A stretch of DNA of 64,000 nt from Theocolax elegans (Eukaryota; Arthropoda; Insecta; Hymenoptera; Cerocephalidae): NCBI GenBank assembly GCA_026168455.1, contig CM047426.1:307501-371500 (forward strand), written 5' to 3'. Positions 23,449-35,000 of the stretch are shown here, in pieces. Both the position numbers and the translations under genes were made by a program. Under the pieces are notes generated by a model that was not told where the DNA came from, did not search any database, and saw only the letters and a list, made by a program, of their open reading frames with translations. Position 1 is the first letter of the stretch. Each line of letters opens with the position of its first letter.

Positions 23449-24330
23449 AGACTTTTCGATAAAAATATTAAGTGGCATGGTCGATCGACTTATTTACCGA
23501 TGGACGTTGGGCATTCTGAATATTTTTTTCTAAATAAAAAATTAATTTTATGAAAAATTATCCTTTCCCTTGGATCCTTATGTTTTAAATAATGTACCCA
23601 AATTTCTTCAGATTTTAATATTGCTATGTACCTTCCCTGGTAGAAAATAGCGCAGATTCTGACCAGAATTTCTGGTCAACACATGTTAAATTGGTGTATA
23701 TCTAGAAATTCTGCAAATTTTCTGAAAAGGATTTCTAACAATATCTTATTTTCAAAAATTTTTACCAGAAATTCTGACCAGAAAAAGGCTCAATTTTCTA
23801 CCAGGGTTACAATGTTTGGGTTTAAAGCAGTTATCAGCAAGTATTCGACTCTACTTTTTGTACAAACATTTTTTTTAAATAGTTTTTAATAATGCTTTTA
23901 TTATCTTACCCAAGCATCGATCATTAACTTGTATATCATATCTTTTATTTTAAATCACTATTTATACAAAATTAATAAAAAAGTATTCGTGTAGAGAAAA
24001 TGGAGTCTATATAAGAATATTTTAAATTATCCGTATATGAATTTTGTTCAATAATATGTACTCTCTGTATAACAAATTTTGAAACTAGGCAAAGTTATAT
24101 TTAATGTTACATAATAAAATCTGATAGAGTTTGAGATAAATAGCTCAAAAAACATTTATTTTTGAAAAAATGGATAAAACTCAGTTTTTGAGGTTAGAAT
24201 AACCGTTGAACTAATTATTTTCAGGAGATATAAAAATATTTTTGAGTAATCAGGAAACATTTCCAGGTTTTACCTAAAATTTGATATATATTTTAAAATT
24301 TTAAACCAACCAGTTGACATGTCATATACC
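23449..24330. mobile_element. Partial, diverged relative of the 1.2-kb inverted-repeat element
   Basis: The segment 23449-24125 matches 21263-21756 closely. It is followed by a diverged version of the right arm (24187-24330), which keeps TTTTGAGGTTAGAATAAC and ATTTTAAAATTTT in order. The expected left arm was not found upstream, so the copy is truncated or strongly diverged on that side. It is interrupted by the MITE at 23635-23806. Confidence 0.75.
23635..23806. mobile_element. 172-bp MITE with CCCTGGTAGAAAAT terminal inverted repeats
   Basis: CCCTGGTAGAAAAT at 23635-23648 is matched by its exact reverse complement at 23793-23806. Sub-terminal CAGAATTTCTGGT-type sequence is also mirrored, so the element can fold on itself. 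The related copy at about 21448 lacks this insert, which gives an empty-site comparison. The flanks read ...GTACCTT and TTACAATG..., against GTACCTTGTTTGGG in the empty copy, so the target duplication is unclear (at most TT). No coding capacity. Confidence 0.88.
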
Positions 24331-25575
24331 GAAGGATTCGTCGATAAGATAAATTATAGATACGTTTAAAGTACATTCTAATAAGCAAATAATAGTAATA
24401 ATAAACGTAAATTATTGGAAATTTATAAGTTTATTTCGCATAGGTGATCCAAGGTTTATAGGTTATAGGATAGTATTATTTGGTCTAATTACCCCGAGTC
24501 AAAATGTTTCTCGGTGATCTCGAAGAACGGATAGGTCAAGCTAGTTCCACTCGTTCAACGTGGAAGATAAGTGAGATATCCCGAAACCTAGCAGCGTACC
24601 ACTGGTGCACGCGATACTCGGGCGAAACCGAGAGAGAGAGAGAGAGAGAGAGAGACTCAAAGGGATCGGAGATCCTCGAGATGCCGAAAGCCCGTTTCCG
24701 TCCGGAGGATAAGATATATACCTATACCTTGTCACGGTAGAGTAAAACTGGGCGACAGTTGGATTAGTCGCGGTAACCGTAGAACGCTTCACTCGTCGCG
24801 AAAAATACTTATTTCCTGGTATTTTTATCGCGATTAGACCTCGAGGTTACGTAAACGTTGCACCTTCGTTCGATACGACTAGGAAATTTGAATCGGCAGA
24901 GGATTCGTTGAGAGACGAGGGAGAAAATCGATGCGAAAGACAAATTTGGAAAAGGGGTTTCGAGATTCGATAGCGTAAATCACTTGCTCCGAGGTTTGAC
25001 GGCCGAGCGAGTTGACCCCGACAAGGCGAAGGAGATTCCGCAGGAATTTGGAAGCACGGAGGCTCGAGGCGATTGGAAAAAAAGTGAAAAGGTCGCGGTG
25101 CGTTCGCCACAAAGTACCTGTTTATCGAGGCCGGCGCCCAACCGAGGAGCAGGAGGGTCCGGCGCGCTTGCACGTATATATCCAGGACGCGCGGTGTGCC
25201 GTCTCGACTCCGCCTCGACTAATACGCCTCGACGTAACCTCGTAAAAAGCCAGACCGAGCAGACGTTCGTGCTTTTACGGCCGTGCTCGCGGTCCCCGTC
25301 ATCGCCTGCCCCCTCCCCCTCCTGGGCGTCCTACTCCGACGATAGATCCGCGCCGCGACCTTCGTAGCTCCCGCGGTAAATTACGTTGCACCTAGTTTTT
25401 ATTATCCCCCGAACCTACACACTTCACCTCTTTGGGTTTATCTTGTCTCTTTGGCGCTCACGTCGGCGCTTCCTCGTTAATGGGAAAGAAATGTCTAAAC
25501 CCCCGTATATCGAGGCAATGTTGTCGTGACCCATCACCTCTCCAAATAATTTAACAGAGAATCGTTAGAGCGATT
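24331..25575. other. Intronic non-coding stretch between the DNA element and the SINE
   Basis: No gene recognised. It contains a (GA)n run at 24630-24655 and GC-rich DNA after about 24900 with open but unrecognisable frames. Confidence 0.65.
24630..24655. repeat. (GA)n microsatellite
   Basis: About 13 GA units. Confidence 0.9.
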
Positions 25576-26043
25576 GTTTTATACCTATATTTTTTTTTTT
25601 TATTCTTGATTTTGTGCCCTCTTTTTTCCTGGCACTTCCTACCGTTTATCCCCTGGGGGACTTTAACGGTGTCCACCTACCACCTATGTGTGGGTGCTTT
25701 ATCCCTCCCTTAAAACCCCACCATCTCGCATTCGCCCGGGGTTATGCCCGTGGATGAGGGAAACCTGTGAAGCAGGGAAAACCTCCTCCGAGAAGAGCGG
25801 TGTCTTCGAAATATTCTTTTTGGGTGTCAAAGTCACATTGCGTAGGCCTTGACACCGAAACCGAATGTTTCACACCTCCCGCTCACGTTGTGGAATGTGA
25901 AAAACACCTAACCGATCACGAAAGCCGCACGAGAATGGTCTCCCATCCAAGTACTAACCGCGCTCAGCGCTGCTTAACTTTCGCGATCGGCCGAGGTGCG
26001 CTTCCACCACTCCGCCACCGCGTCGGTCGTTTTATACCTATAT
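25576..26043 (-). mobile_element. SINE with chimeric tRNA-like and 5S rRNA-like head, with target-site duplication
   Basis: A 15-bp direct repeat, GTTTTATACCTATAT, at 25576-25590 and 26029-26043 flanks a 438-bp insert that reads on the minus strand. The head (26028-25994) begins GACCGACGCGG and contains TGGCGGAGTGG (26017-26007), an exact fit to the tRNA A-box TRGCNNAGYNGG. Next comes a 57-bp segment (25993-25937) resembling nucleotides about 37-92 of 5S rRNA, including AGTTAAGCAGCG and GGTTAGTACTTGGATGGGAG, the region of the 5S internal promoter. A body of about 320 bp follows with no recognised domain, then an A-rich tail (about 25591-25603). A small GTGCC...GGCAC hairpin lies near the 3' end. 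Confidence 0.9.
25937..25993 (-). promoter_or_regulatory. 5S rRNA-like internal Pol III promoter segment of the SINE
   Basis: The minus strand matches the conserved middle of insect 5S rRNA (box A, intermediate element and box C region) with only a few changes. The rest of 5S rRNA is absent, so this is not a 5S gene. Confidence 0.85.
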
Positions 26044-27011
26044 ATATATATTATATAAACCGATTATCTCGAGGTCGCGGCAATCGGCAATCCGAATGAC
26101 TCGCCAAGCTATACCTATATCTATATCGCACACGGGTTGTAAAGGTAATTATGGGATAGGTACGTACCGTACGTTACGGGAAAGACATCGTCTATCGATA
26201 TCCGATACACATAAAACTCTAATTTACTCGTCAATTTTATAATATTCTTGGCTCTTTTACGAACAGTTGTTACTTCGACACGATGTGCAATAATTTTTAA
26301 TTGCCCAACGCCACACTCGCGATGATCGTTTACCATATTTTTTTAAATATTTACACAATGCTTGGGATACATTAATTATTACGGTGTACGCCGCGGGGTA
26401 GCGCATAAAAGCGAATAATTGAGTGTACGCAGATTACAAATTAAAATCCAAATTACGTTGAATATAATATAATTACGGATGGGAAATACCCGGATGAGCA
26501 GCGATACGCAACGCGTCTTTGAGAGACCGTGTCTGCAGCTCGGCGTAAATAATCGAGTGCGCGATTCGATAAATAATTATCGCGCGCGTAAGGTAGCCGT
26601 GTAAACTGTGATAGGTGTCGCTGCGTTATTATGTCCGCGAATTAATAAAAAGTAAGTGACCGAGGGACCGCGGGGGCACCGACTCGTCGCGATGGTCGTC
26701 TCGACATTTATAATTATTAAGATGGGAGCTGCTAGTCAATTGTGAATATAGTGAATGTAGTGTGATCCAACGGTCGTAACATTACTATAATGTTGTGTAG
26801 AGACAAGCTGGTAGACCAGGCTGGTTATAGCGATAAAGTTTAATACCGGTGATCGACAGTCTATGGATTGCCGAATATGACGTATCCCGTACGTCATACG
26901 GTTGGGTGTGTACACGAGGGTGCGCATGGTCTAAGAGCACACCACTTAGCGACGGATAATCAGATTCCATTTATGCTCACCTACGAGCCATAATCCCGGA
27001 CGTACCTTGGT

Positions 27012-27050
27012 AAACCCAAACCCAAACCCAAACCCAAACCCAAACCCAAA
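27012..27050. repeat. (AAACCC)6 array, telomere-like
   Basis: Six exact hexamers plus AAA. The complementary strand reads (GGGTTT)n. Confidence 0.95.
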
Positions 27051-27845
27051 ATCAAAACACGAATTATCGACCAGCTGCATACTGCACTATATCTATTATA
27101 TGTATATATATATATATATGCCTGCTGTACTTGGGTCGGAATACCCGGTTCATACACCGATTTTAACGATTATAATAATTTCGAGAGTTTGATTAGTTAG
27201 ACGGCTTAATCGGCCAAGTCATCCAAATTATTAACATCGATAAATGTATTACCTATACATCAGTCATCACCTCCATTGTACTTATATAGTAGTACTCGTA
27301 AATTTACACGCTCGTTCGGTCACCGGTCATTCGACCGTTTTACAAAGTTGGCTCGGGGTCTCGGGATCCAGTACTTAACAACCGAGTTCAGTACGTCATC
27401 CTCCGTGCTCCGATCCTCGATGCAGGGAAAACTGATTTTGTTGGTTGGTAACGAGACGACGCGAAACGGTGATGGCGATCCTCATAGCTCCAACAGACAA
27501 GGACGATGTTATTACTACCGATTATCGAGAAGAGAATCTTCGCACCGACGATAAAATAATGGGAGCCATCAGATCGGTTCGAGCTCGCGCATACCGTCGA
27601 TCGAGTCGCGGAATCGAGGATCGTAATCGGTCCTTCGAAGCCCGTCGATGCCCGGATCTAATTCGAGGGAGCGTCGGACGCGCGGACCAAACGCTATCGC
27701 GATCGGACTGTCCTCGCGCCAAAGTGACCGGGTCCTCGTGTATATTAAACGTCGGATCGTCCGATTGGCCACCGGTCGCTGTAACGCCGTCGCGATCGAT
27801 TTCCCCCGATGATGGACTCGTGTTTAGCATTGGCAACGAGAGTAG

Positions 27846-27873
27846 CAGAGAGAGAGAGAGGGAGAGAGAGAGA
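27846..27873. repeat. (GA)n microsatellite
   Basis: GA alternation with one GG interruption. Confidence 0.9.
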
Positions 27874-28179
27874 CGCAACGCGTTAATATCCGGATAACCC
27901 CGAAACGCAAGGAAGCTAGGGTGGTAGCGTGGCACCCCTTGGGCATGGACGTTCGGACGGGTATTTGCATGGAAATGCGACGTGGTGCCGATTTCACGGT
28001 CCGTGAGTAGAGAGGGAGAGAGAGAGGAGGAGCCGACGAGGCCCGAGACTCTCGAGTGTGGACTCTGGATCCGCTCCCGCTGCTCGGTTTCCGCTTGGCG
28101 GTCGTTTCTGGCCACTCGATTCCGACACAACGAGTACCAGCTGTAACATTTTTATTCACCCATAACACTGTTCTTTCAG

Positions 28180-28274
28180 GTAACGAGATACTCTACGAGG
28201 ACGAGAGCGGGAACTTGATGATCTTCGATGCAACGACCAGGCGAGCTCGCAACCTTCTGAACGTTACCAATTCC
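28180..28274 (+). CDS. DPP4-family protein, second recognised coding exon
   Basis: A 95-bp exon between acceptor ttctttcag (AG 28178-28179) and donor TCC|GTAAGT. It enters in phase 1 (completing the Gly codon) and leaves in phase 0. The translation is NEILYEDESGNLMIFDATTR followed by RARNLLNVTNS. It aligns with the first propeller strands of DPP6, where the human sequence has 'EFIYREQKGTVRLWNVET'. It contains an N-glycosylation sequon (NVT). No catalytic residue falls here, so it does not separate active from inactive family members. Confidence 0.93.
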
Positions 28275-30000
28275 GTAAGTAATTACCTACTTCCCTCTAT
28301 TACTATCTCTCACTATCTCTTACCCTGCGGATAATCACCTCGTACCTCGTACGCGCGTATGACATGTACCTTTTAAAATATCTCCTACCTCTTCCGCGAT
28401 TATTCTTTAACGCCCGTACGTTCCAGTTAATACTACGCACCTTTTCTACTTTTCAAATTGCACTATCATTAATATAATGAAAAAAATCGTTTTACTCGAC
28501 TCTCGTCGTGTCTTCTATATATTTCTAACTATTTGAACGACGATGCGATATTTACGACGAGGAATAGATTAAAACTATATTGATACACTGCGTGCAGTAT
28601 ATAATGAATATATAAAATATCTTACAAGAGTGGCTCATTAGTAGTTATTATTCGACTGTGTATATATAAATGCGCAACGGCCTGGTGAGTGGTGAAGAAA
28701 GTCGTAAAAGGCGAGGTAATGAAAGGTAATAATTAATCGGTACGAGAGGAGACATAATCGGGGTCGAACGAAAAAACCTCGCGTACATTCGCGCTCGGGA
28801 GTTTTAGGGAGATCGTTAAAGAGACGCAATTTGTTAGAGCCGAAGGACGAGGGAAGCATCGAGAACCCCATTAGCGTTATCGATCGCGGTTCGGATGTAT
28901 ATATATATATATATATTTGGCGGCACCGCTCGAATTTTTCAACCCTGAAGCTCTAGCGACATCCCGCGCGCGTACCTATACATACACCTAGGGGTGTTGT
29001 TCGCGATCGCTTGAGAATCGTATCAACGTAATAACCATGTCTACGTAATCGGACAATCGTTATCGGCGTACGGATCGCACGAGGACCCTGACAGCTTTGC
29101 GCGAAGAGGATGCCGCTATACGCGTGACAGTTCGTGGATATTGGTAGATGTGTACCGATGCGACCCCGGCGGCGCACGGGCGTCACGTCTCTCTATTCCG
29201 ATCGCTCGGGAATTACTAGACCGTTTCGGTACGTCGCTGTATCTTGCGAGATACGCTTTGTTCAACTTTATTATTTCACAGTTTTCCCCTTTTTTCTCGA
29301 TTCGTCGAATCCGCGAGTCCGCGACCACATTCCTCTCATTTTTATTTATAGAGCTAAATTACGTTACCGAGCTGAGACCGACTCTATTCGAAGTCGAATT
29401 TCGAAGTAACTCGACGGTATTCCTCTCAAGTGCATCAATATTTTTAGGAACATTATTATTTACATTAATTTTTATTATCCAGCTCTACTATTGTCTTAAT
29501 GTACACATTTATTTCTTTAATATAATATTGGGTACATCCATTTAGACCCGATTAATAATTGGCTAGATACCTTTTTACGATCACTATTGCACTACGAAAC
29601 TTATGGAAAGAACTGAGAGAGGAAGGAGAGAATTCTTTGTGGGCTCGTTGTCTCAGAATAACGTATACTTCACGCGTAATTGCTCATTTTTTCCTAGATT
29701 TTCATTATGCCTCCATCGACAACATTTCGCGGGAAAGACTTTTACAAATATTTCCGAGCAAAAGTTTTTGGCGTATTTGTTTACGGTGAAATTTTTAATT
29801 CGAGTTATTACAAAAAATTGGACATCAGTGCTTGCAAGTTCATATAACCTGAATTTAAGATATTGGCGTAATCACTTAGATACCGTAGATCAATTGGTAA
29901 AGGAAAACAAAAGCACGTGATAAATATTTGTACTTTTTAATGCATTATCAAATTTTTCAATTAGAGCTCAATTAATGTTAATGTTAAAAAGCGAATATAG

Positions 30001-30037
30001 GTATATATAGGTATATATAGGTATATATAGGTATATA
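30001..30037. repeat. (GTATATATAG)n minisatellite
   Basis: About 3.7 copies of a 10-bp unit. Confidence 0.92.
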
Positions 30038-30444
30038 AAAAAACTGAGTTTTGACTTAGCTTTTGGTGGGTGACGTGGAGTCACGTGTCCGATCTGGTTT
30101 ATTTCGCAGGCGGGTGCGCGGTTCAAGAAATAACGAGGCATTTGAGAGGGATTTTTATCGCAAGGGTAACGTAACGTAACGGTAAGGTATTTGTACGAAA
30201 AGTACATAAGAAAGTACGTTTGCCGAAAAAGGCGAGATTATAGATGTGTACACGATAACCCGAGTGAATGGCAGGCAAATGAACGTACGTAATGCAGTGT
30301 AATTTGATATTATCGTGGGCGATAGGAGAGGTAGTAGTTTGGTCGAAACTACCTAGAGTCAAAGAGCTCGGGATCGATATATTTCAAGGAAATATATAGG
30401 ACGACACTCGGGGTCGGGTGTCGGTGGTGCGCGTAGACGCGTGC

Positions 30445-30473
30445 GCGTTCACCCGCGTTCACCCGCGTTCACC
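30445..30473. repeat. (GCGTTCACCC)3 minisatellite
   Basis: Three copies of a 10-bp unit, the last one base short. Confidence 0.92.
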
Positions 30474-31161
30474 TCCCATACTCCGCACTTTTGAGAATAA
30501 TCGCATATCCGCCGAGGCTGGGCACCCGACAGCTCGTTATCCCTAAGTGGCCTAAATAATACGACCAATCGATCCCCCAGCTGTTCCCGCGAGTGCGTGC
30601 GCGCATCGGTCGACTTTCGGTCCTCCGTCCATCTGTACATTCCCTTAGATTCCCTCGAATCCATCCGCCTTTGGTCCAGCCGCCTCAAAAATTGTAGAAT
30701 TGTAGAATACGCGTAAATGCACCTGTACACGTTATCTTTCACATTCTTACGTATTCCCCCGTTCGTTTCGCCCGTTTAGCGTATTGTGTCGGGCTTCTCC
30801 CAGGTGTATAGCCCTCGTCCACGCAAGCGCGCGTCATAGTTGGTTTGACTCTTGATACGGCAATTACGCGACTCCTCCTCGTCCTTCCCGTCCTCTCCGT
30901 CCTCCACGTGCGCTTACTCCGACTCGCCGTAATTCCAATAGAAAACAATTGCGGCCCCGTTTAATTTAAACAAACGAGGCGCATTTACTCGGATCAAAAC
31001 TAGAGCTCGCAGACGTGCAATTTTGATGAAACGAGCTTAACGATAATTCGCTATAGTCTCTTCTTGCGGCGCTTTATCCGAAATTATAGTTACATTCGGT
31101 TTATTACACCGTTCTCTTCGCTGCAGCAAGTTACTTCGAGGCTCAACGCCGGTATATATAT

Positions 31162-31217
31162 ATCCTACATCCTGCATCCTGCATCCTGCATCCTGCATCC
31201 CGTATCCAGTATCTCGT
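31162..31217. repeat. (ATCCTGC)8 minisatellite
   Basis: Eight 7-bp units. The central four are exact and the flanking ones are diverged. Confidence 0.93.
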
Positions 31218-31659
31218 ATCGTAGGTGCACCAATACTCCGAGGCAAACAACGCGCGCCGGCTGGTAAACTTGCCGTGTAAGAATTCCGGGCGCGTACACG
31301 CCACACGGGCACGTGGAAAATTCCGAGGGAAAGCGCCTCGAGAAATGACGCGAGAACTCGTGATTGCGCATGTTAATCCACGCGTGTACGCGCACGCTTT
31401 TTCTTTCCTCGTTTCGCATACGAGCCGCGTACCTCCCCAATTTTCTAATCGATCCCGTTACCCTCCCCCTTCCCCTTTCTCTTGGTCTTCCCCTTCCGAT
31501 TACCGTCGTTGCGATTACGCTCGTTATACCTTCCGAGTGTTTTAAAGTATTTTAAAGCTCGGCGGAGACGTCACGTATCCCTGGTAATTGGTAACGACGA
31601 TGACAAAAGGGACGTACAGGTACGCGTACAGGTGCAGGGAAATACACCGTACACCCGGC

Positions 31660-31687
31660 CGATACCCGATACCCGATACCCGATACT
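31660..31687. repeat. (CGATACC)4 minisatellite
   Basis: Four 7-bp units, the last with one change. Confidence 0.93.
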
Positions 31688-31942
31688 CGGAATACGCTGC
31701 TGGTCGTAATCGCGTGGCTGAGAACGGAGTTTTGGCGCACAGTCGATAAACGCGCCGCCTCGTGTTGTAACCCGGGCGCGTTCTTTTTTTCTTTACCCTG
31801 ATTAACTAGCAATGTCTCCTCCGTCTTGCCATCGCCTTTCATCCCAACCTACTCATCTTTTTCTATTACTTTATACATTCTAAATGCTAAGACTCAAAAT
31901 TCTCTGCGTACCTGACTGGTTTGTGTGCTTTTTTGTTTGCAG

Positions 31943-32017
31943 GCGCTGGTCGCAAGCTTCGATCATCAGTTTTCCGCGGACCGCAAGTACCTGCTCTTGG
32001 CTTTCAATTACCAGAGG
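31943..32017 (+). CDS. DPP4-family protein, third recognised coding exon
   Basis: A 75-bp exon of 25 codons, phase 0 at both ends, between acceptor tttgtttgcag (AG 31941-31942) and donor AGG|GTGAGT. It encodes ALVASFDHQFSADRKYLLLA followed by FNYQR. The 'SpDr.y.Ll.yNy' pattern is the characteristic first propeller-blade segment of DPP4/6/10 (human DPP4 has 'YSISPDGQFILLEYNYVKQW'). The joined translation with 28180-28274 is continuous, so no exon is missing between them. Confidence 0.94.
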
Positions 32018-35000
32018 GTGAGTATCGCGCGAGGCTCCTGCACGACCGCGCGACATTATTTACGACCGTATTATCGGCGCTTCCCTTATTTTTTTATCAT
32101 CGTTATTGCCAGTTATAGCGAGGCCGCGCGAGGCCGCGCGAGGCCCTGCGCCCTGCGAAATGAAATTTCTAGCCTTCCTCGTGGGTATATATATATATAT
32201 ATCTATATATCTTGGCCGTTAACTGTTGGCCCGTTTAAACTCAAAGATCGGTATATACGCGCGCGTGTTAACAAAATCGACGTTTTCCACGTCACTTTTA
32301 CGCGTTGGTTTTATCGCTATAAAATGTTGAACCTCGTTCGGTGATCATTTACCAAAGAGTTAAACGATACAAGGGTATAAGAATCCTCGATGGTGCACGT
32401 TCCTTGTTACACTTGGTACACTACATTTTATTTGGGAAAAAGAATATTGAATCATTACCAATACTCGATGTCAATTGTTTTTATGAGTCGATGGATATTA
32501 CGCCTTCTTGCGAGTTCATTAAAACCAATATTATACCTTATTTATAGAAATGTTAGATTTACATATTCAGTACAATATCTATAGCTGCGATCAATTGAGA
32601 CGCCGATTAAGAATAACAAATTTAAAAATCTACCAGTCGATAAAAACTAATAAGCATATAACACATACATTAGTAAATTATAAATATCAATAGGAATATA
32701 TGGTATGCATATGCGATCATTTAAATCTGACAAATTTCACGAATTTTGTTAGTACCATAAAAAAATACGTATCATAGATTTAAACATTTAATGCAGGTAT
32801 ACTTACATTTTGGAAATTAAAAAAGAATAAAGTAATGGACTATATAACGAAGGAAATTCAAATAAATGCAAAATAAAACTATTGAAGAAGTCCTTGGAAA
32901 CAGAAGCGACAAATATTGTACTATTCAAAAGTATTCTAATTCCCTTTACAGATCTCTGAGAAAAATAAAAAAAGTTTCGCTAGAAAGAAAAACAGTTGAG
33001 TAGATAAAAATGTAAGTCGAGTACAAGAAGCAGAAAACTTTAATTATTGCATACATATATAAAACGTTAGTGTAATACTTAAGGCATAGGCTACTACAGT
33101 ACAAACGACTGTTATTATCAATAAAGTAAAAGCTAATCGTTAGAATTTGACAACGCCGATAGCCCGATATAAAATAGTAAACGAGCCAACCTGTTCCCGT
33201 GCGGTTGCGACGTAGGTGCACATACAAGATATCGACGACGTATTGTGGCAATCAACGTACTCTAGGACGTACAAAGAAAAACGTTTATACGTTTGTTAAG
33301 TGAAAGTAAAATGGTATTTTCATTGCAAGCTAGAATGGTACTTCTAAAGCTGTAGCGTATTAAATATTATTAAGTATATGTATCTTATTAACAACTGTAA
33401 CATCTACATACATTTAATAAAAATACAGTAAAGTATACCCAAAATTTTACAAAAAGATGGTATTAAAAAATAAGTGAAATATACGGTGGTAGATATAATT
33501 AGAATGCGCGGTAAATAATCCTTTGACCAGAAAGAAATTGAAAAGAAAGAGAAAGAGATAAGTAAAAAGAAAGAGATAGGTGTCTCTTGGTTGCCTATAT
33601 GCATTAGCGTGTGATGATCTACACGAGTTGCGCTACAGTTTCTCTCAATTGCGATAATTGAAATTAGAAATCGTTGTTGTCGGTTATCTAAAAGTAAAGA
33701 TAAATCAAATTAGGAGTAATCGATTAATGTTAAAAAGGTCGATAGCTCATCCGTATGAAGATGGGTGCAGAGCTAGACCAAGATATGGATTACAAGCATT
33801 ACGTTAGAACCTGATCAATATTTCATAGCTACGAGCTACGTATATACCGACGGGAGACGGGAGGGTAGGGGTGAGAGAGTAGATTGCGCTCGGACGTTCT
33901 TACGTGAACTTTACGCCATGGCGTAGAAATTTCTTTGGTACGTAGCCAGATAGGAATAATGGATTTGTCGAGGTAGCTCGGAACGCGTTGGGAAACGACG
34001 TCTCTCGGAACCGGGATCGTCGTTGTAAACGTTACCGCGAGAGCTAGCGAGGGTTCGTCCAACCTCTCGTTGTAAACAGCATCCTTACTCCTGGAGATCG
34101 AGTTCCTCGGATCCACGTTTCGTCCCCGCGTCCACGCCGATCCGGATCGATATCTCTATCCTCGAGGGGCCTGCTCGGCGCTTGCCGCTTCGTCTCCCCG
34201 CTTTAACGAACGATTCGCCTCGAATCTCTCTCGATCGCCACACGAGGTATCGTAAAATCCATATCCTGATAATAATCGCACGGAAGATGCGATCTATCAA
34301 ACGCGCTTGAAACGTTGATCCAAATACGACGACAGATGTAAATTTTGATACCCGCAGTTTACTTTACGTAAATTTACGTAAAACCTACCGTTAATACCGA
34401 GGTTCAGACATTTGACGAATAAACGTAAAACTTTTAGTTACTTTTTTGCGTGTTTAAATATCCTTACTCAAGATATATTTAAATAAACAAAAAAATATTT
34501 AATGACGCTGCTGTACGTTTGCTGGTTAGTTGTAAAATTATTATCCCAATATCGTTAAGTCTTAAAAGGAGAATAAGAAAAAAATAGTAGAAAAAAAAGG
34601 TGAAGAAGAAAGTAAACAGGAGGGTTAACGTCTATTATTATTAATTCACTTGTATTTGCCTAAGCGGGCTATACCGCGTTATATAATAAATGAGTAATAA
34701 ATGTGCCAAAATAATGGGTAAATACATTCATAATGAGCTATTTCCGTAAGCCAAATAGTAGTTACTTTTAATACCGGAGCAATTAATTAAAATTACGTAC
34801 CCCCGGCGAAAATCTCTATTATCTATTACGCGGTCCGGTATAACGTATACGTGATTTATAATTCCAAGTATTAGCCTACATTACCTTCAATACATGGCGT
34901 ACAATAGCGAAAATATATTAAATAAATAAGTATACATTGTATCTTTTAACGATTTTTCCACTAGTATATTATTAACGTTGCTGTTGGTTTCACCGATCGT

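Larger units (their letters stand above)
8129..28179 (+). other. Intron 1 of the DPP-like gene
   Basis: The intron is 20,051 bp, with donor GTAAGT at 8129 and acceptor ttctttcag ending at 28179. It joins phase 1 to phase 1 (G|GT). It contains the tandem duplication, the LINE/DNA-element nest, the tRNA/5S-like SINE and many simple repeats. No additional coding exon is needed between the two flanking exons, because their joined translation is collinear with the family. Confidence 0.85.
26044..28179. other. Intronic non-coding stretch before the second coding exon
   Basis: No gene recognised. It holds a (AAACCC)n array (27012-27050), a (TA)n run near 27105 and a (GA)n run at 27846-27873. Long open frames between 27445 and 28130 overlap on both strands in CpG-rich DNA and look non-coding. 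Confidence 0.65.
28275..31942 (+). other. Intron 2 of the DPP-like gene
   Basis: 3,668 bp, donor GTAAGT, acceptor ttttttgtttgcag, phase 0 at both ends. It contains only simple repeats (30001, 30445, 31162, 31660) and no recognised gene. The 134-aa open frame at 29141-29545 has no domain I know and is hydrophobic by AT-rich composition. Confidence 0.85.

Noticed and set aside
25900..26030. A possible 5S rRNA or tRNA gene
   Set aside because: Only the middle of 5S rRNA and only a tRNA A-box region are present. No full fold can be made, and target duplications plus an A-rich tail show a SINE.
27445..28168. Long frames on both strands just before the second coding exon
   Set aside because: They overlap each other on opposite strands, include GA-repeat translations and cross no plausible splice sites. 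Intronic.
29141..29545. 134-codon + strand frame in intron 2
   Set aside because: Hydrophobic composition follows the AT-rich DNA. There is no domain, and overlapping frames of similar length exist on the same strand.
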